Below, piece by piece: positions 15,601 through 29,380 of a DNA stretch of 64,000 bases. The notes under the pieces are model-generated. The model did not search any database. It was given only the letters and a program-made list of their open reading frames with translations, and was not told the DNA's origin. The first letter of the stretch is position 1. The number at the start of each line of letters is the position of its first letter. The position numbers were made by a program, and so were the translations under genes. Source of the DNA: Lactarius indigo (taxonomy: Eukaryota > Basidiomycota > Agaricomycetes > Russulales > Russulaceae); contig JAFKAC010000005.1 in the NCBI GenBank assembly GCA_025766275.1, positions 1,364,001 to 1,428,000 on the forward strand, written 5' to 3'.

Positions 15601-15853
15601 CCGGCGCCCGAGCCTCCGCGCCAACCTGAGCTTGCAGAGGACGAGACGATCATCAACCCATATTATATGCGTCAGTTATTGCAATACGGCATCCGTCTTG
15701 GCCAACAACAAAACTCTGCCGACATGAATCCGGAAGACCTTCTGCGCGAGGCAACGGTGCGTCTTTCCCGCCAATGCAATTTCTTCCGCATTTTCTCTGA
15801 CACCGGGTATGTGTGAGCAGCGGCTGGTCGCGGAGCTCAAGGCGATCGCATGA
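12618..15853 (+). CDS. MPS1: Dual-specificity protein kinase MPS1 (TTK), with one frame break
   Basis: This is the spindle assembly checkpoint kinase that acts at unattached kinetochores. The first exon encodes about 370 disordered Ser/Pro-rich residues. The kinase domain begins near 14450: [15 protein letters not shown] (glycine loop), YAIKRV (catalytic Lys), [10 protein letters not shown] (helix C Glu) and [10 protein letters not shown] (hinge). It continues with [17 protein letters not shown] (HxD loop, 14940-14990), [11 protein letters not shown] (DFG), [19 protein letters not shown] and [39 protein letters not shown] and NYMSPE are MPS1/TTK hallmarks. Near 15243, between SLGCI and LYQMVYG, there is one base too many, which breaks the frame in the middle of an exon; a sequencing error is likely. 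A conserved-looking tail follows the kinase. The start codon is the first ATG of the long first exon. Confidence 0.9.
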
Positions 15854-17755
15854 AACCCATCGCCGCAGATGTGAAACAAAGAAATAGAGAGGCAATCACA
15901 CGGATGCAACCGAGCAAACTCACCCACTGTTTTTTTAGCCCCGAGTCCTTTCATGCCATCTCACCCCACCCCTGGACACTTCGTTCGGTGTATGCCTACA
16001 AAAAAGCACATGTTTGTACATTTTATGCAAAGGGCCTTGCTCAACACACATGCATGCACCGCTCCCATTATATTCTACCATCCATTTCATCCGTCCGAAC
16101 TCACTCTCCATCGCTCTGAATTAATGCTCTTCTCTCCCGTGTTTTTTTTTTTATCCTTCTTTCCTAAGGTCGCAGGTTTCGGCACATGGTACAAATTCAA
16201 GTTGTTAATAGCATACAACAGCATCATTTCGTTGTTCCTCCCCGGGCCTCCACCCACCATTTTTACAAGCACTTGGTTTATTCTCTTTCGTCCTTCGAAG
16301 TTTTTTTCTTTTTTTTAGAGGATTTTTTCAAAAATGAGAAACATGTTTATATGCATACCATCTGAGTCAGTCTGCTGTTCGTTCAGCCCAGAACAGTCGA
16401 ACGTCGCCTTCTCATAGATCTCATGACGAACGATGGACTGACTCCCCAGATAGGTCACGAAGGACTGCATAGATTCTATCGTTCTGACTCGGACTTGGAG
16501 GATAGCGGTCTGTAGTGATCTAAGCAAAAACATTATCAACGGGATGGCATTGCCCTGCCCTTGACCAAAATAATCAAAAAAAACAATCAAACAAATCAAA
16601 AAACACTATATTCTACTTCGTGGTGCGACAGACTGAGCATCTGCGCCTGGGAAACGTCACCGTGGGCTTGCTAGATGGGGGATTCCTAGGTGAGAACGGA
16701 ATATCTGGTTGCTGTCCGTAACTCGCAGCCGTGCTAGCTGGGATGGAAGATAGTATGAGTTGTGCGTGTATTTCTGCCTGTTGGTTGCTGTGTTTCGGCA
16801 CCACACAGTGGTGTTTTCTCGTTTCTAGTCAAATAGGCACCTCAAATTCGTCCTCGATCCTTGGTCCTTGGTCCCCGTGAGACAGTCTTGAATGGGTGTT
16901 CAGGTTAGAACCGCCGCACGCACGTATTTCGATTCTCGAATGGTCCCACGCTTATCAGAATATTGTCCAGATTGTATTTAGCTCGGGAAGACCAAACTGC
17001 AGGCGTGTATGTATGTCGGCAACAGGTGAACAGATGTCTTGTTGACGAAAGTCGACCCAGTTCAAGTTGCCCCGCAATTTCACGCAGGAATGGTCGATCT
17101 TTTCGTTTCCGCTCCGCCGCCAACCAGGTTACTGCCGTAACTTGAACCCCATTTCGTAGTTCTAGCAAGTGAGCGCTCGGGGTGAAGGCCCTACCCCTGG
17201 AAATTTGAGAAAGAACGCTGTGAATTTACATGGTACAGTCATATAGCCTGATCTCCAAACTAAATTATGTTGGAATCTCGTGGTGGTAAGAAATACGCAC
17301 TTCTAAATGCTCTTGAAACGAGGCAACAACTTGAAATCGTCCTCGAAAACTGTGTTTGTCTGTTCCGAAGAAGCACTGTCGCGACAACGTCGATTTTAGA
17401 CGTGAATTCATATTTTACTAGGGCAAGTCGGAGCAGGATCACATCGTAAGTAGGCAGGCTACTGTAGGTACAACAAACTTGGTTGGTCGAAATAGATAGT
17501 GCGAGCTAGGAAGACCGCGAGATTAACAACTAAAACAATAACAGAAAAAATAGCCCATTAAGCCTGAATAGCGTAGATACGAGGCATTGAGATGGAAGAG
17601 AGGTCAGTAAATTTCATACAAACATTAGGTGTCATGTCACCATCGTAAAAGAAACAAGATTGAGGGGGCGCTATTGATTACAACAAGGATGGAACCGACG
17701 ATGTGCAGATCCTTAAGTGGTCTCGGGATAAGGGACTAGGTTGTACCTCCGGAAA
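15854..17755. other. Intergenic, about 1.9 kb
   Basis: This stretch lies between two convergent genes (MPS1 and the first sterol glucosyltransferase). It has several T- and A-rich runs (for example near 16140 and 16310) and only short, unconvincing open frames. I see no gene, repeat or RNA in it. Confidence 0.5.
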
Positions 17756-20700
17756 TTAGTTTTGCATGGACTTGCGATCACGTCCAGCGCGTGGAAGATA
17801 CGTGTATATCTGGGAAATAGCCGTGCGCACGCCATCCTCCTGTATACCAATCGCAGTCAGCGATGTGAGCTATATGGAGACAAAGCACCACCCACCGATC
17901 GAATACCCTGCCCAACGTTCGCGGCTTTCTCTTTCATGATACTGTGGTAACAAATGATTGGCGCGAAGATGTCGTAGGCTGCGGAGTACCTACCGGTTCG
18001 AAGTTGCCTTTTTCAACGCGTTCGCGACCTCGGTCGAGTGGAGACTGTTCACTCGCAAGCCAGCCTATTCGGCAAGACATATGCAATTAGAGCATGTACT
18101 TCGCGACAAAGCAACAGAAGACTCACCCCGAGCTTTTGGACGCGCGACGCCCAAAAGAACTGGTCTCTGCAGAATCGGGCACGTCAGCACAGTTCCAGAG
18201 CTTTACACTTTGAGGGGCGAAGAGCTCACCCGAACCACGGACGAATCAGAGTAGGAATGCCAGCTATCGGGACGTGTCATCATCGCGCCGGTGAAAAGGA
18301 CATGAGCAGACAGAATGCCGTACCTCGCAGACTAGCGCCAGTAGTACCGGCTCCGCCATGGTGTAAGGCCGCGTCGAGCTGGGGGAACAACCAACTATGA
18401 CGTTGGCCAGTCAGCACATGGCACATGATCATCAGATCCGCACACGTACTCATGGGGCACTCGGTCCAGCTGCAAGTAAGATGACCTAAGTAGTCTGGGA
18501 CAAAGGAGCCGACTAAATGTGACCTACCGAATAGCACTCTTCGGGGAACACGACGTCGTCTTCGTCCTTGGACTTGGAAGCGCGTGCAGACCAGCCTTTC
18601 GAAATGATCGCCCGTACGTCACCTGAATGCAAGCGTCAGAGGTGGTTCCGAGACGGGGGTTCGAAATAACATACTCTTCTCGACGGCCCGGATAAGGCGC
18701 TCCGTGACTAGTTTGGGGTTCGGCACCGTGATGCTGCCAAAACCGATGTAGACAAGTGGTTTGCCGTCGGAACGCGCTTTAGCCATAAAGTCAATGAGAG
18801 TAGCTGGGGGAGTCCAGTTAAGCTCGGGGTTGTCAAGGAACCAGCTAATAATGAGTGTAAGACTTTCGTCCGCAAACAAAATGAGCATAAGACCCACTAT
18901 CCGGAAATAGCTGTTGCATCTCCCCAATCGAGAGGCTTGGGGACCACAGACTATGCAAAACCATGAGCAACAAGATACGCATCATATCACATCGAAGAAT
19001 ACCTGGGAGAAGTTGTAGATGAACGGAATCTTGGACTGTGCGAGATGACCCATATCCGTCGAGCTTATCCCCAAGGTGTGTTTGCGCCACCGATTGATTT
19101 GGGAGGAAGTGGCAGCCCACAGGACGTTGTCGAAAAGTACATACCTAGTTTCAGAAAGTCATGGGGCTAGTACATCTGAATATCACAACCACTTACGATG
19201 CGGCGTTGAACGTGGGTGACTCCACGGGCGGACTCAGGAAAGCATGAGGGAATTGGCGAGTCCTATGGCCCATCTATACTTCAGAACCCGGAATAATAGA
19301 ACAATTATGAGAACATACTTTGTCCAGGGCATGGTGAAGGTCCGGAAGTATGGAATGTCTGAAGGAGAGAATGCTAAGAGCTTGATTTGGGCGGCGTAAT
19401 ATGAAAACTCACGGAGCGCCTCGGCGATATGTACACCTGCCATCGCCGAAGGACTCTCCAAGAGCACATCAGCATCCTTACACTGCTCCCAGGAATCAAC
19501 TAGGACTGTGCAGAGTATCAGAAATCCCTAATTTCGAACAAATAGAGACTGGGTGGCGCACGGTCATCGAGCCAGGTACGGAACTGAGGAAAGATGTGAG
19601 CAACCAAATCGTAATCGAAGTAAGCACACCCACATTCGAGATGCTTTCTTTGAAGAATTGTGGCGAGAACATCTTTACCGACCAGCGTCAAGCGCCACCA
19701 TACAATATCATCAGATTACAGCTACACACCTTGTTCTCCACACTAAGTTTCATCAGGGCCGTGGGATCGCCGCCTGCAGTTCTGTGTCCGATCCCGAAGC
19801 CCGTGACCCACTCCTTGTACTCTTCGTGTGTTACAATCGTCACCTTGTGCCCCTCCTTTTGCAATCCTTTCCCCAGTGCGATGTATGGCTGCACGTCTCC
19901 GCGTGAGCCGATAGTCAAGCACACAAAGTGCTTCGAAGGCATGGGCAAAAGAACCTCTTCTGGTACATTGATCGCTTTGGGGAAAAGTGCACGGAGGATG
20001 GGTCCGTGTCTCGCGCTCTGCACAGCTGAGGGTAGGCGAGAGAGGGGAGCCAGGATTGAGCTTGGGCTGCGCGCAGCCGTCACCCGTTTGCGTGATGAGG
20101 GGGATGTAGAGGGGGATGTAGAGCGTGAGGAAGTCGGTGAACGCGGGGGACGGGACACACCGTCGCCCTCTGGGATGACGGTGCTGGCAGCAGGTATACC
20201 TGCAATATCCGTGAGGGAAGTTGTCGGTGAGAGCGACGTCGGTGAGGCCACAAGTCCACCACTGCGTCGTTCTTGTGCGACTTCAATGAACCGAAGTACA
20301 TTCTCGACCGCCTCATTACGCTTCTTTGCGTCGAAAAAGTGGATTTTAAAGTTGCGCCGACCCTGCACTTCAATCACAAGGCTGTGAACCCGCCCAAACT
20401 TGCAGTGACTGTCCCCCTTCACGCCCTTGACACGTGAGATGGGAATGCGATAACAGACATCTTTGCTGAAGCCCATAGAGCGTGACCAAAATCCGATGCA
20501 CTCCGCATTCGCGGCGAAGTGTCCGTAGTTGCTGGTGAAGCGACCATGGGTATGTGCCTTCGCGACTAGCGATTCGCCGCTTAGTTGCATGTCACGAAAT
20601 AGGGACACGATCGCTTACTGAAAAACTCATTTGTGGTGTCGAGGCCCAGAGCGCGGCAAACGGAAATTTGCAGGCTGCTCAATCCGCTATTGTCCGACTC

Positions 20701-22314
20701 TCCCTGCCCCGAGTCAGCCCTAGGGTCGAAGTCAACGTACACCCTGGCACCGGGCCATTCCGTTGTATCTGCGGCGGCCCTTGCTTTTGCACTCTCAACG
20801 TGGGACATGAAGTCGTCCCATAATGGATGCTTGCGTATCATGCTAACCTGTACGGTGTAAGGGTCAGCATCGCTATCCCCGGTGAGTGTTTCGCTTCTGT
20901 CGATCGAATTCCCTTCAGAGGATGAATCACTCTCCGTCGTAGGCGTGGGTACGAGTTCATTGGATGCAAGTGGGTCTGCACCGATGGTTATGGAAACCAT
21001 GCAAGCAAAGGAGAAGCATTGGGATTTTGTTGCTGCTGCGATCCTATGTAGAGGAATGTTAATGCGAATCCCGTTGACGTCTTCATTCGAATCCAGCGCT
21101 AGGACGGCGAGGCGATTTCGGCGATACAAGAAGATCGTACCTATAATGGGAGCGTTGTCGGTCAAACAAGTCGAACGAAAGACTTAATAGGCAACACACC
21201 ATTGAGTTCATTTCTCCAATCGCGGGCCGACTCGAGAGTATCAAACTCGACGAATGTCTCCATGAGTCCGCTTCTGGACTCAAAAACGAAACCAATGCGT
21301 CGGGGTCGCTCCCAGTCAACGGGCTTTAATTCTTTAATAGAAGACACTGCGGACAGGGGTCAACGAACAGAAGGACGACAGATGTACAGGGATACGGACA
21401 CAAAATGCTTTTGATAGGCTTGATCCTATCCTCGTCACGGCTGGAGGGGAAAGAGCTGATCATGTCGTGTTCTAACTGCAACCAGACCCTCAACTTGCGA
21501 TGCCACCCCTTGCGGTGAACGAGAGCTGGTCCACTCTTGATGATTTTCCGATTATAGTCTGGCTGAGAAGACAAAAGCGAAGCATGAAAAGTGAATCTAT
21601 GCGTGGTAAGGTGAACGACGCCCTGAAAAGATAAGTGTTAAAGCAGGTAGGAGATATACTAAGAGAGGGACCAACCAAAATAACGACGTCCTTGAAGAAC
21701 GCCGCATCCGCTTCTAACAACAGCTTTTCTTCTCCGAGGGGGGCTAGTGCGCCGAACTCTTGTTCGAGCAAGTCGACGATTTCATCGGGGGTCAGCTTGG
21801 GTTCATCTGGGGGTGCATCTGGGAGCGCATCTTGTGAAATATCTAGTGCAGGAGAAAGTGACGCCTTTTCCTCTTCGCCATCGTCTGACGGGCTGAGCTC
21901 CCCTGGTTCTTCATCCAACTGATCGGGAGAAGCGAAGGAGCTATCAGCCGATGAGGCCCAGTCATGGACGGACAACTTCGCGAGCCTGCCCGAGATTGCG
22001 CGTTCGGCATCACCTAGGTCCTGCCCGATGAGCGCATTAAAGCCACCGATGCAACTCTGGAGGGCCTGATCATCGGCACCGAAGAACATGCTATCTTTGA
22101 GAGAATCGGGGCAGGCAGTGAGGATTTTCTCGTAGAGGGCCGCGTCGCTGAACATGCGGGAGAGACCGGGGTCTGTCGGGTCCGCCGACGGAGGCGGCTT
22201 TACGAGAGGGTCGTCGGGGGTGAGCTCACGAACGGCATCATCATTACTAGCCTGATGAGAGAGTGCGAGGTCGGGTTCCAGTGTCGATTTACGAGTTACG
22301 CGCGGCCAGCGCAT
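17756..22314 (-). CDS. Sterol 3-beta-glucosyltransferase (UGT51/ATG26 type), copy A
   Basis: This enzyme transfers glucose from UDP-glucose to the 3-OH of ergosterol. Homologues act at membranes and, in some fungi, in pexophagy. Domain order: an acidic N-terminal region of about 200 residues, a GRAM segment containing [14 protein letters not shown] upstream, a PH domain starting near [20 protein letters not shown] (about 21500), a second GRAM ([19 protein letters not shown], near 20500), then the GT-B catalytic region. The last has [19 protein letters not shown] near 19900, [14 protein letters not shown] near 18750 and [14 protein letters not shown] near 18350, the UDP-sugar site. The C-terminus reads [13 protein letters not shown] and then stops. 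More than ten exons are needed and not all joints were checked. It sits 0.7 kb downstream of a same-strand paralogue with the same domain order. Confidence 0.9.
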
Positions 22315-23011
22315 GGTGCTAGTGTGGGGAATTCAGGAAGGGGACGAGTACAATGAGTATTGTAAGCATCAGTGCTTTTGAGGAACCGAGGGGCGTATCA
22401 TCATGTGCATCATGATCTGAGTCGGAATTATGACTAGTGCAGTGTAGTCAGCCTCGGCATCTGGTAGAGCGTCTTCTCGGGCGCCATGCCGTTCTCAGCC
22501 TGCCGCACAGGATACTCGATCACCTTTCTATCCCTGTGCCCTATTCTAGCGCAGTAGCGACGCGGCTCTGCCTCTGTCTGTCGCGTGCTTTCTAATCACT
22601 AGTGCCGTATACTCCCGACTTGGGTTCGGGTGTGATCGTGCCCAGCAAAGTCCGGGTCCGGAACAAACAGGGAATAAATAAATGCCATAAGATATCCTGT
22701 TGTCAACCTCGCCATGAGTCTACCAAATTGACAATGACGTAGAGAGCTAGATGGCTTTACAACCACATTGCCTAGTTTCGTCCAATTGACGTACTGTCGC
22801 GACTAGGGTAACTTCCATTATCAGAATCTCGGGGTAACAAGTAACAGTTTCACAAAGCAGGGTAACAACGGATCACTACTGGTAGCTCGTAAATTACTAT
22901 ATATCACAAGAGATTGCAAAAGGAAAGGCCATTAATATTCGTGATATTGATGCTCTCGCGCATCGGGTCCGTAGGTATATCGCTGCTGCATTCCAACGTC
23001 ATCTAACTTAT
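22315..23011. other. Spacer between the glucosyltransferase paralogues
   Basis: About 700 bases separate the start codon of copy A from the stop codon of copy B. It holds the promoter of copy A. No gene is seen. Confidence 0.5.
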
Positions 23012-26000
23012 TCAGTGTTCAATGGTCTTGCGGTCGCGCCCAGCGCGGGGAAGGTAGTCATAAATCGTGCTGATCGCGGTGCGAACGCCATCCTCCTACG
23101 GGTCATCTTCAGTGTGAGGTTCAAAGTAATCAACACGGGCTCCTTACCTGTCGGATACGTTCTCCCACGCTCGTGGCCTTCTCTTTCATCACTCTAGCGA
23201 AGGTATTAGTGCCACCATTGATAACGACCACTGCGGACCTTGCTGCGGACACTCACCGATCGCTCGTGGCTTTCTTCAGGGCTTGCGACACTTCTTTCGA
23301 ATGAAGACTATTCAGCCTGATACCAGCCTGCGGAATGATGTCAGATATGTTTTCGCAGATCGTACAGGTCCCGGTACATACACCTAGCTTTTGCACCCGG
23401 GACGCCCAGAAAAACTGATCTCTGGGGGGAAGTGTCAGTACCTATCACTAGGCGAACTTCATCACGGCTTACCCAAACCAAGGGCGGATAAGGGTGGGTA
23501 TACCAGCTGCACGAACACGTAAGCAGGGAGGTGGCGGGACCGAAAAACTTATCTTACCTCGTAAGCTGGCGCCCGTTGTCCCGGCCCCGCCGTGGTGCAA
23601 CGCGGCGTCGATCTGTGGGAACAGCCAACTGTATCATAAAACGTTAGCATACTGATGGAATGGTCTCGACCCTGACGCACTCGTGCGGTACTTTATCCAA
23701 CTACAAGCAAACCTTAGTGATGAGAACCCCCACTGAGATTACAAAACGTACAGAGTAGCATTCTTCGGGGAAGACGACGTCTTCATCTCCACCCTTCGAC
23801 ATCCGCGCTGACCAACCTTTGGACACGATGGCACGCACTCCACCTAAGGACAGATATGGATATGGGTCAAGGGTTAAAGAATGACGTGCATAACACATAC
23901 TCTTGAGAACGCCGCGAATGATACGTTCTGTCACGAGCTTGGGGTTCGGGACCGTGATGCTGCCAAATCCAATGTACACTATCGGTTTGCCATCGGCACG
24001 AGCCTTCGCCATCCAATCGACGAGCGTTTGTGGAGGTGACCAACCCAATTCTGGGTTGTCTAGGAACCAACTGTCAAAGTGCAGTCAGTTTATGGCAGAA
24101 TGAACAGGGACGGGGGAATCAAGAATATGTACTCACTAGCCAGAAACAACTGTGGCATCTCCCCAGTCAAGTGGTTTGGGCACAACAGCCTAAACGCACG
24201 TGTCAGAGAAAGATAAATGGGATGATATAGAATTACCTGGGAGAAATTGTAGATGAATGGGATCTTTGACTGCGCAAGGTGACCCATATCCGTGTGTCCG
24301 ATACCCAAAGTATTTTTGCGCCATCTGTTTATTTGGGAGGAAGTTGCGGTCCACAGGACATTGTCGAAGAGTACATAACTGAGGCAAGGTTGTCAATAAC
24401 TGCAGCTGACAAAGTAACCAACGCTTACGAGGCCGCGTTGAAGGTCGGAGACTCGACAGGAGGTCCGAGGAAAGCATGCGGGAACTCCTTGGTCCTGTAA
24501 CTCGAAATTTAGCGCATTGAATAACGAACCAGAGCGTTAGACCCTACTTCGTCCAAGGCATAGTGAAGGTTCGGAAGTATGGGATATCTTAGGCAAAAAT
24601 CAGTCGCCGGACGAGTGAACGATCCAAGACTTTGACTCACGAAGTGCCTCGGCGATGTGCACACCCGCCATCGCAGATGGACTCTCTAATATCACGTCTG
24701 CGTCCTTGCATTGTTCCCAAGAGTCGACAAGCACTATATGAAAAACGTTCGGTCAGGTAAAAGTGAGGTAAGGTTTCAACGTACGATCATCTAGCCAAGT
24801 ACGGAACTAAAACGAAAAAAAAAAAAATTAGCGGTAACTGCGGACCACAGGCGAGATACGCACGTTAGACAAGCTCTCCTTGAAGAACTGAGGGGAAAAC
24901 ATCTACAAGTACAAAAGTATCAGTTCCAAGATCGCTGTCGAATAACCATGACCGCCTACCTTGTTCTCTACACTAAGCTTCATCAACGCCCCAGGGTCGC
25001 CACCTGCAGTCCTGTGCTCCAGTCCGAAACCAGTCACCCATTCCTTATATTCCTCGTGTGTAACAATCGTTACCCTATGTCCCTCTTTCTGAAGCCCGCG
25101 TCCCAAGGCGATGTACGGCTGTACATCACCTCTTGACCCGATAGTAAGGCAGGCAAAGTGCTTAGACGGCATAGAAAGCAAAACCTCTTCGGGAAGATTG
25201 ATCGCTTTGGGGAAGGCTGACTTTAGCGCATGCGGAAAATGTTGCTTCTGTACGGTTGAAGGGACACGGGAAAGCGGCGCTAGAATGGATGTCGGGTTAC
25301 GAATGCTAAGGACGGTAGAGTCATCAGACGCAAGTGGGTCAGATTCTGAGATCCGGTCGAGCGTTTGTGTGTGTCGCTGCGTTGAGGATTCGTCAATCGT
25401 GGCCGTACGAGAGGGCGCCGGTGTGAGAGAAACGGGCGAGGACACGGTGGCGTGAAGTTCCCGGGACAAGTTAATGAAACGATTGGTCTGGTCGATGGCC
25501 TCATCTCGCTTTTTCTCTGTGGAGAACCCTAGATGCAGATTGCGCTGGCCTTGTATCTCGATGACCAGTGTGTGATCCCGTGCGCGTCCACGGTCATGTG
25601 GTTTCACAGCCTTGACGTGTGATAGAGGAACGCGATAGCGAATGTCCCCACCAGTAATGGATTTAGACCAAAATCCGACGCACTCCGTGGTCACCGCAAA
25701 TTGGCCGTAGTAGCTCCCGAAGAAGCGGTGGACGTGGGCTTTTTTGACTGGGAGAGTGTGAGACAACGACATAAAAACATGAGATAAGTTGAGACATACT
25801 CCACATCTCCTTCGTAGTGTCCAACCCTAGGGTAAATGAGACAGATTTTACTAGGTCGCTGAGGTTACTGTCAGGCGTCTCAGGGCCGCTGCTTGTCCGT
25901 GGATCCAAATCGATGAAAACTCTGGATCCTAGCCAATCGACATCGCTCTTTAATGCTGCAGGCTTTCTCCTTGTCAGCATAGGCCATTATGTTTTTCCAC

Positions 26001-27415
26001 AAAGGGTCCTCGCGTAGGATGCCAAGCTGGAGCACCTGCTTGACTTGTGGAGTGTCGAGAAGAGAGGCCTCCTCTGAAGCTGAAGCTGATTTCTCCGTTG
26101 GCACACCATTTGAGGCATTGTTAGAGGATGTCGGATCGAATGTGAAGGAGAAGAGTCCTGCAAATGCAGGCAACTGGGCCCTCTCTACTGACTCTAGTCG
26201 GCTTAGTGGGATATTAATGCGAACTGCATTCAGGTCGTCGGCATCGTTTTGCGTCAGAACAGAGCGGCGATTCCTGCGATATAGGAAGAGAGCACCTATT
26301 GGTAGCAGTTAGAGCTAGCTCAAGGAACAAATTAGTTACGCTACGACAGGAAACTCACCCAAAAGCTCTCGCTTCCAGTCAGAGGCCGACTCATCAGTGT
26401 CGAATTCGACTGTTGAGTCAACCGTTCCCTGAGCAGATTCGTAGAGGATGGAGATATGCCTCGGTCTCGATTCAACTTGGTTGACGTCTTTGACTGACGA
26501 TACTAATTTATGGTCACGTGGGTGCGTTACGGGTATGAGCGACAACCACTAACGTAGAATACTTCGTATAGGTTTGATTTTATCTTCATCTCGACTCGAA
26601 TTGTATGTGCTGATCATGTCTGGGCTTAACTGAAGCCAGACTCTCTTCTTCCGGTAGAACCCTTTGCGGTGCACAAGAACGGGACCAGACTTTATGACAC
26701 CTTGCTGATAGTTGGGTTGAGATGACAAAAGAGATGCATGGAACGTAAGGCGGTGGGTGGTAAGATGCACCACGCCCTGGATCAGTAGTGAGTATCAGAA
26801 CTAAGTGTCTTGAGAAGAAGGCCGTACTAAAATTACGACGTCTCGAAGGAGAGTAGCGTCTGATTCCAGAAGTAGCCTCTCTTCTCCGTCGGGAGCGAGG
26901 GCGCCAAATTCCTGCTCAAGCAAATCAACGATTTCAATGGGGTCTAATTTGGCTTCAAAGTCCGGTTCTCCGGCCTCTTTAACGGCACCACCCGGCGAAA
27001 TCCTATCATGGGCGTCGTCAGAGGCGCTCTCATCGGACTCCCCCGGGTCGACACCAGGGGGCAAAGTATGAGCTCCTGCAGCAGACCAGTTGCTAACGGA
27101 TATCTGCGCAAACTTTTCGGAGGCTGCGCGCTCATTGTCGTCGAGATCCGGGGCGACGAGCCGCGAGAAACCGTTCAGAGAGTCGTGAGTTGATTGACCA
27201 CCCGCAGGAAGGCCGCCTTCAGGAAGATCGGGGCGAGAAGTCAGGATCTTGCCAAAGAGGGCTGCATCCGAGAAGAGGCGAGCGAGGCTGGGGTCTTGAG
27301 GTTGGGGTGACTTCGGTTCGTCGCGGGGTGTATCGGAAGACGAGGAGGTCGAGCTAGGACGACGCAGCTCAGTATTCCCAGTTCGGCGCCAGGAGACACA
27401 CGATGACCAACGCAT
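23012..27415 (-). CDS. Sterol 3-beta-glucosyltransferase (UGT51/ATG26 type), copy B
   Basis: This is the tandem paralogue of copy A, with the same reaction and architecture. The N-terminal exon starts MRWSSC (copy A: MRWPRV) and shares [15 protein letters not shown] and [22 protein letters not shown] and PH follow ([40 protein letters not shown] near 26640). The second GRAM is [19 protein letters not shown] near 25690. The GT-B part has [20 protein letters not shown] near 25120, [19 protein letters not shown] near 23970 and [14 protein letters not shown] near 23590. The last exon reads [17 protein letters not shown] and ends in TGA. The PH linker regions differ much more between the copies than the catalytic blocks do, as expected after an old duplication. 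Some joints are inferred. Which copy is the main ergosterol enzyme cannot be told from sequence. Confidence 0.9.
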
Positions 27416-29380
27416 TTACCGCTGAGGATGGTGAGATGGGGAAAAGAGGGCGTAGGGTCTCGTCCCTCCCACATTGCCGTATGTATGTTACCAAAAATGC
27501 TGCAGAAGTCTGGATTGCCAATATCTTCGGGGGGTTTCGGAGGGTCCGCCCCGATTTCCCGAGTACCCGGTGATTCTGCGCTGCTTCGCCGCTCACACCC
27601 TTACCTCGCTCATTCTGTCGCAACTTGTCAGTCCCCTGTATCATTGTGACCTCTCAGGCAGTACTATTGTTGCGTCATTGGAGCCAGGGTTCTGACCCAC
27701 CCGATCCGATCCGCAGTGTTTCGTTTGTTCCGCTGAGAATGACAACACGACATTCCCTTGCCCATGCCGGAGGCAATCAATCCTCTTTAGGATTCCTCAT
27801 GCCTGGTCTTGCTCCGGCTCGTTCCGCTTGTCCCATTATCCATCCTTTGCTCTGTTTTATTTGCCAAACCTTCTTACGGAATTAAGAGCAGACCTCACCC
27901 TTAGTTCGTGGATAATCTAGACAACCTGCGAGGAATTCTTTCACATCAACTGATTCCGGCGACATTTACATCGTCGCTATAGGTGTGTTGTTCGGACTCA
28001 GGTGTGGATGGTCTTCCATCACTGTTATTAATAACAGTCGTCTTGAACCCTATTGTTTCGGTAGGTTCTACGACGTGTTCCTACCGTCTTCTAGCCGTAC
28101 TTCTACGCTCGGGGCCTTAGGACTTTCAGTTCCCTTGACCCAGTGCACGCGTTTTCAAGCTCATCGACCTTTCCAAGTGTTCCTAGTCAGGTCAATTCAG
28201 TCTTTCATGACAAATACGTGAAAACTGCCACCGACCCGCATATCAAGAGCACTTTTCCCCTGGTTTCATCGCCACGTGGTTATGCAAGGCGCGCTCAACC
28301 TTATCTCACCTGTATTTGTCCGAGGAACTGTCCCCTTCAAAGTGTCCCATACGGAGACTCAGTGGGTGGCCCACAGCCTGGGGGGCCTACTTGGCACTGG
28401 AAAACTACTGTATTTGGGCATATACTTTCGCTGATTCCATCTTGTGCTCATTGGACCCATACCCGTTTGTGTTCGCATCTTTTTGATGGTAATTGTGCCG
28501 CGGGAAATCCGAACCGAGGATCACTCGGATCACGAAGGCTTTCTTTCTGCTGGGCTGTATGCACCAGTCTTGCCTTGACCGGGTCTGATTGACTTCGCGG
28601 TGGCCGACCTGTGTGCACCCGGTTTTCTATGATACTTATATTGGGAATCTTCTAAGTGCACAACAGTCGCAATTTGTAGACAATCAATATCTGTGCATTT
28701 GACGTCAAGGTGATCATCTGTCAAGGTCAAGCAGTGCCTTCGAATGTTTGCACAGCAAATGTAGTAATCCCGTTTGATGAATCAATCTAGGCGCAACGAG
28801 CAGGTTCCCGTTACTTACTTCCCCCGTATGAGGAGGCTCCACCATGCATAACTTTCGCTCTACTGGCGTTCTTCTCCTGGGCCAAGTGTACATACCAGCG
28901 CAAAACTAATTGTCGCTAGTATATAGCAGAGCGGGTGGCTGGGTGAAATGGCGCTCGAACTGATGTTGCGGTGTTGGTGCGACTAACGGCATGTCACAAT
29001 AAGCGCTTGTGATGATCGGAAGTAAATCGATATGGTGTGAATTGGACGTGATACAGTCAGCCGCCCCGCATTGCCAGGGATATGGTCTAACTGGGGCAGG
29101 GGAAAGAGGAGGGGGAGCAGCGATGGTTCAGTCAACTCTGAGTGCTACTGTGCCAATGATTGGAGAGAAAGCCACGGCGAATATCCATTTCGAGACTAGG
29201 CGAGCCTCCGTGGACATGCAGTACGACGCCGTGTCAAAGTTTGATTTTGATCACTTCCGCCATGATACAAAACAGTTTAATTTTGAGGGTGTGAGAAATT
29301 GGCAATGAGCACAATGCAGGGGACCACAACCACTTACTTCTACTTCCTTCCACTCCATCTCTCTTCCCTTCCCCTCAGCC
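27416..29380. other. Intergenic, about 2 kb
   Basis: This is the divergent spacer between sterol glucosyltransferase B and the DUF6533-like gene. Several open frames of 60-150 codons occur on the plus strand between 27400 and 28600, but none shows domain features or believable splicing. I support no gene here. Confidence 0.45.

Noticed and set aside
19401..20387. Long plus-strand open frame (about 330 codons)
   Set aside because: It is the antisense of the second GRAM and GT exons of sterol glucosyltransferase A, whose minus-strand reading matches a known family.
27424..28592. Chain of plus-strand frames in the 2-kb spacer
   Set aside because: Phases do not join with sensible introns and no motif is seen.
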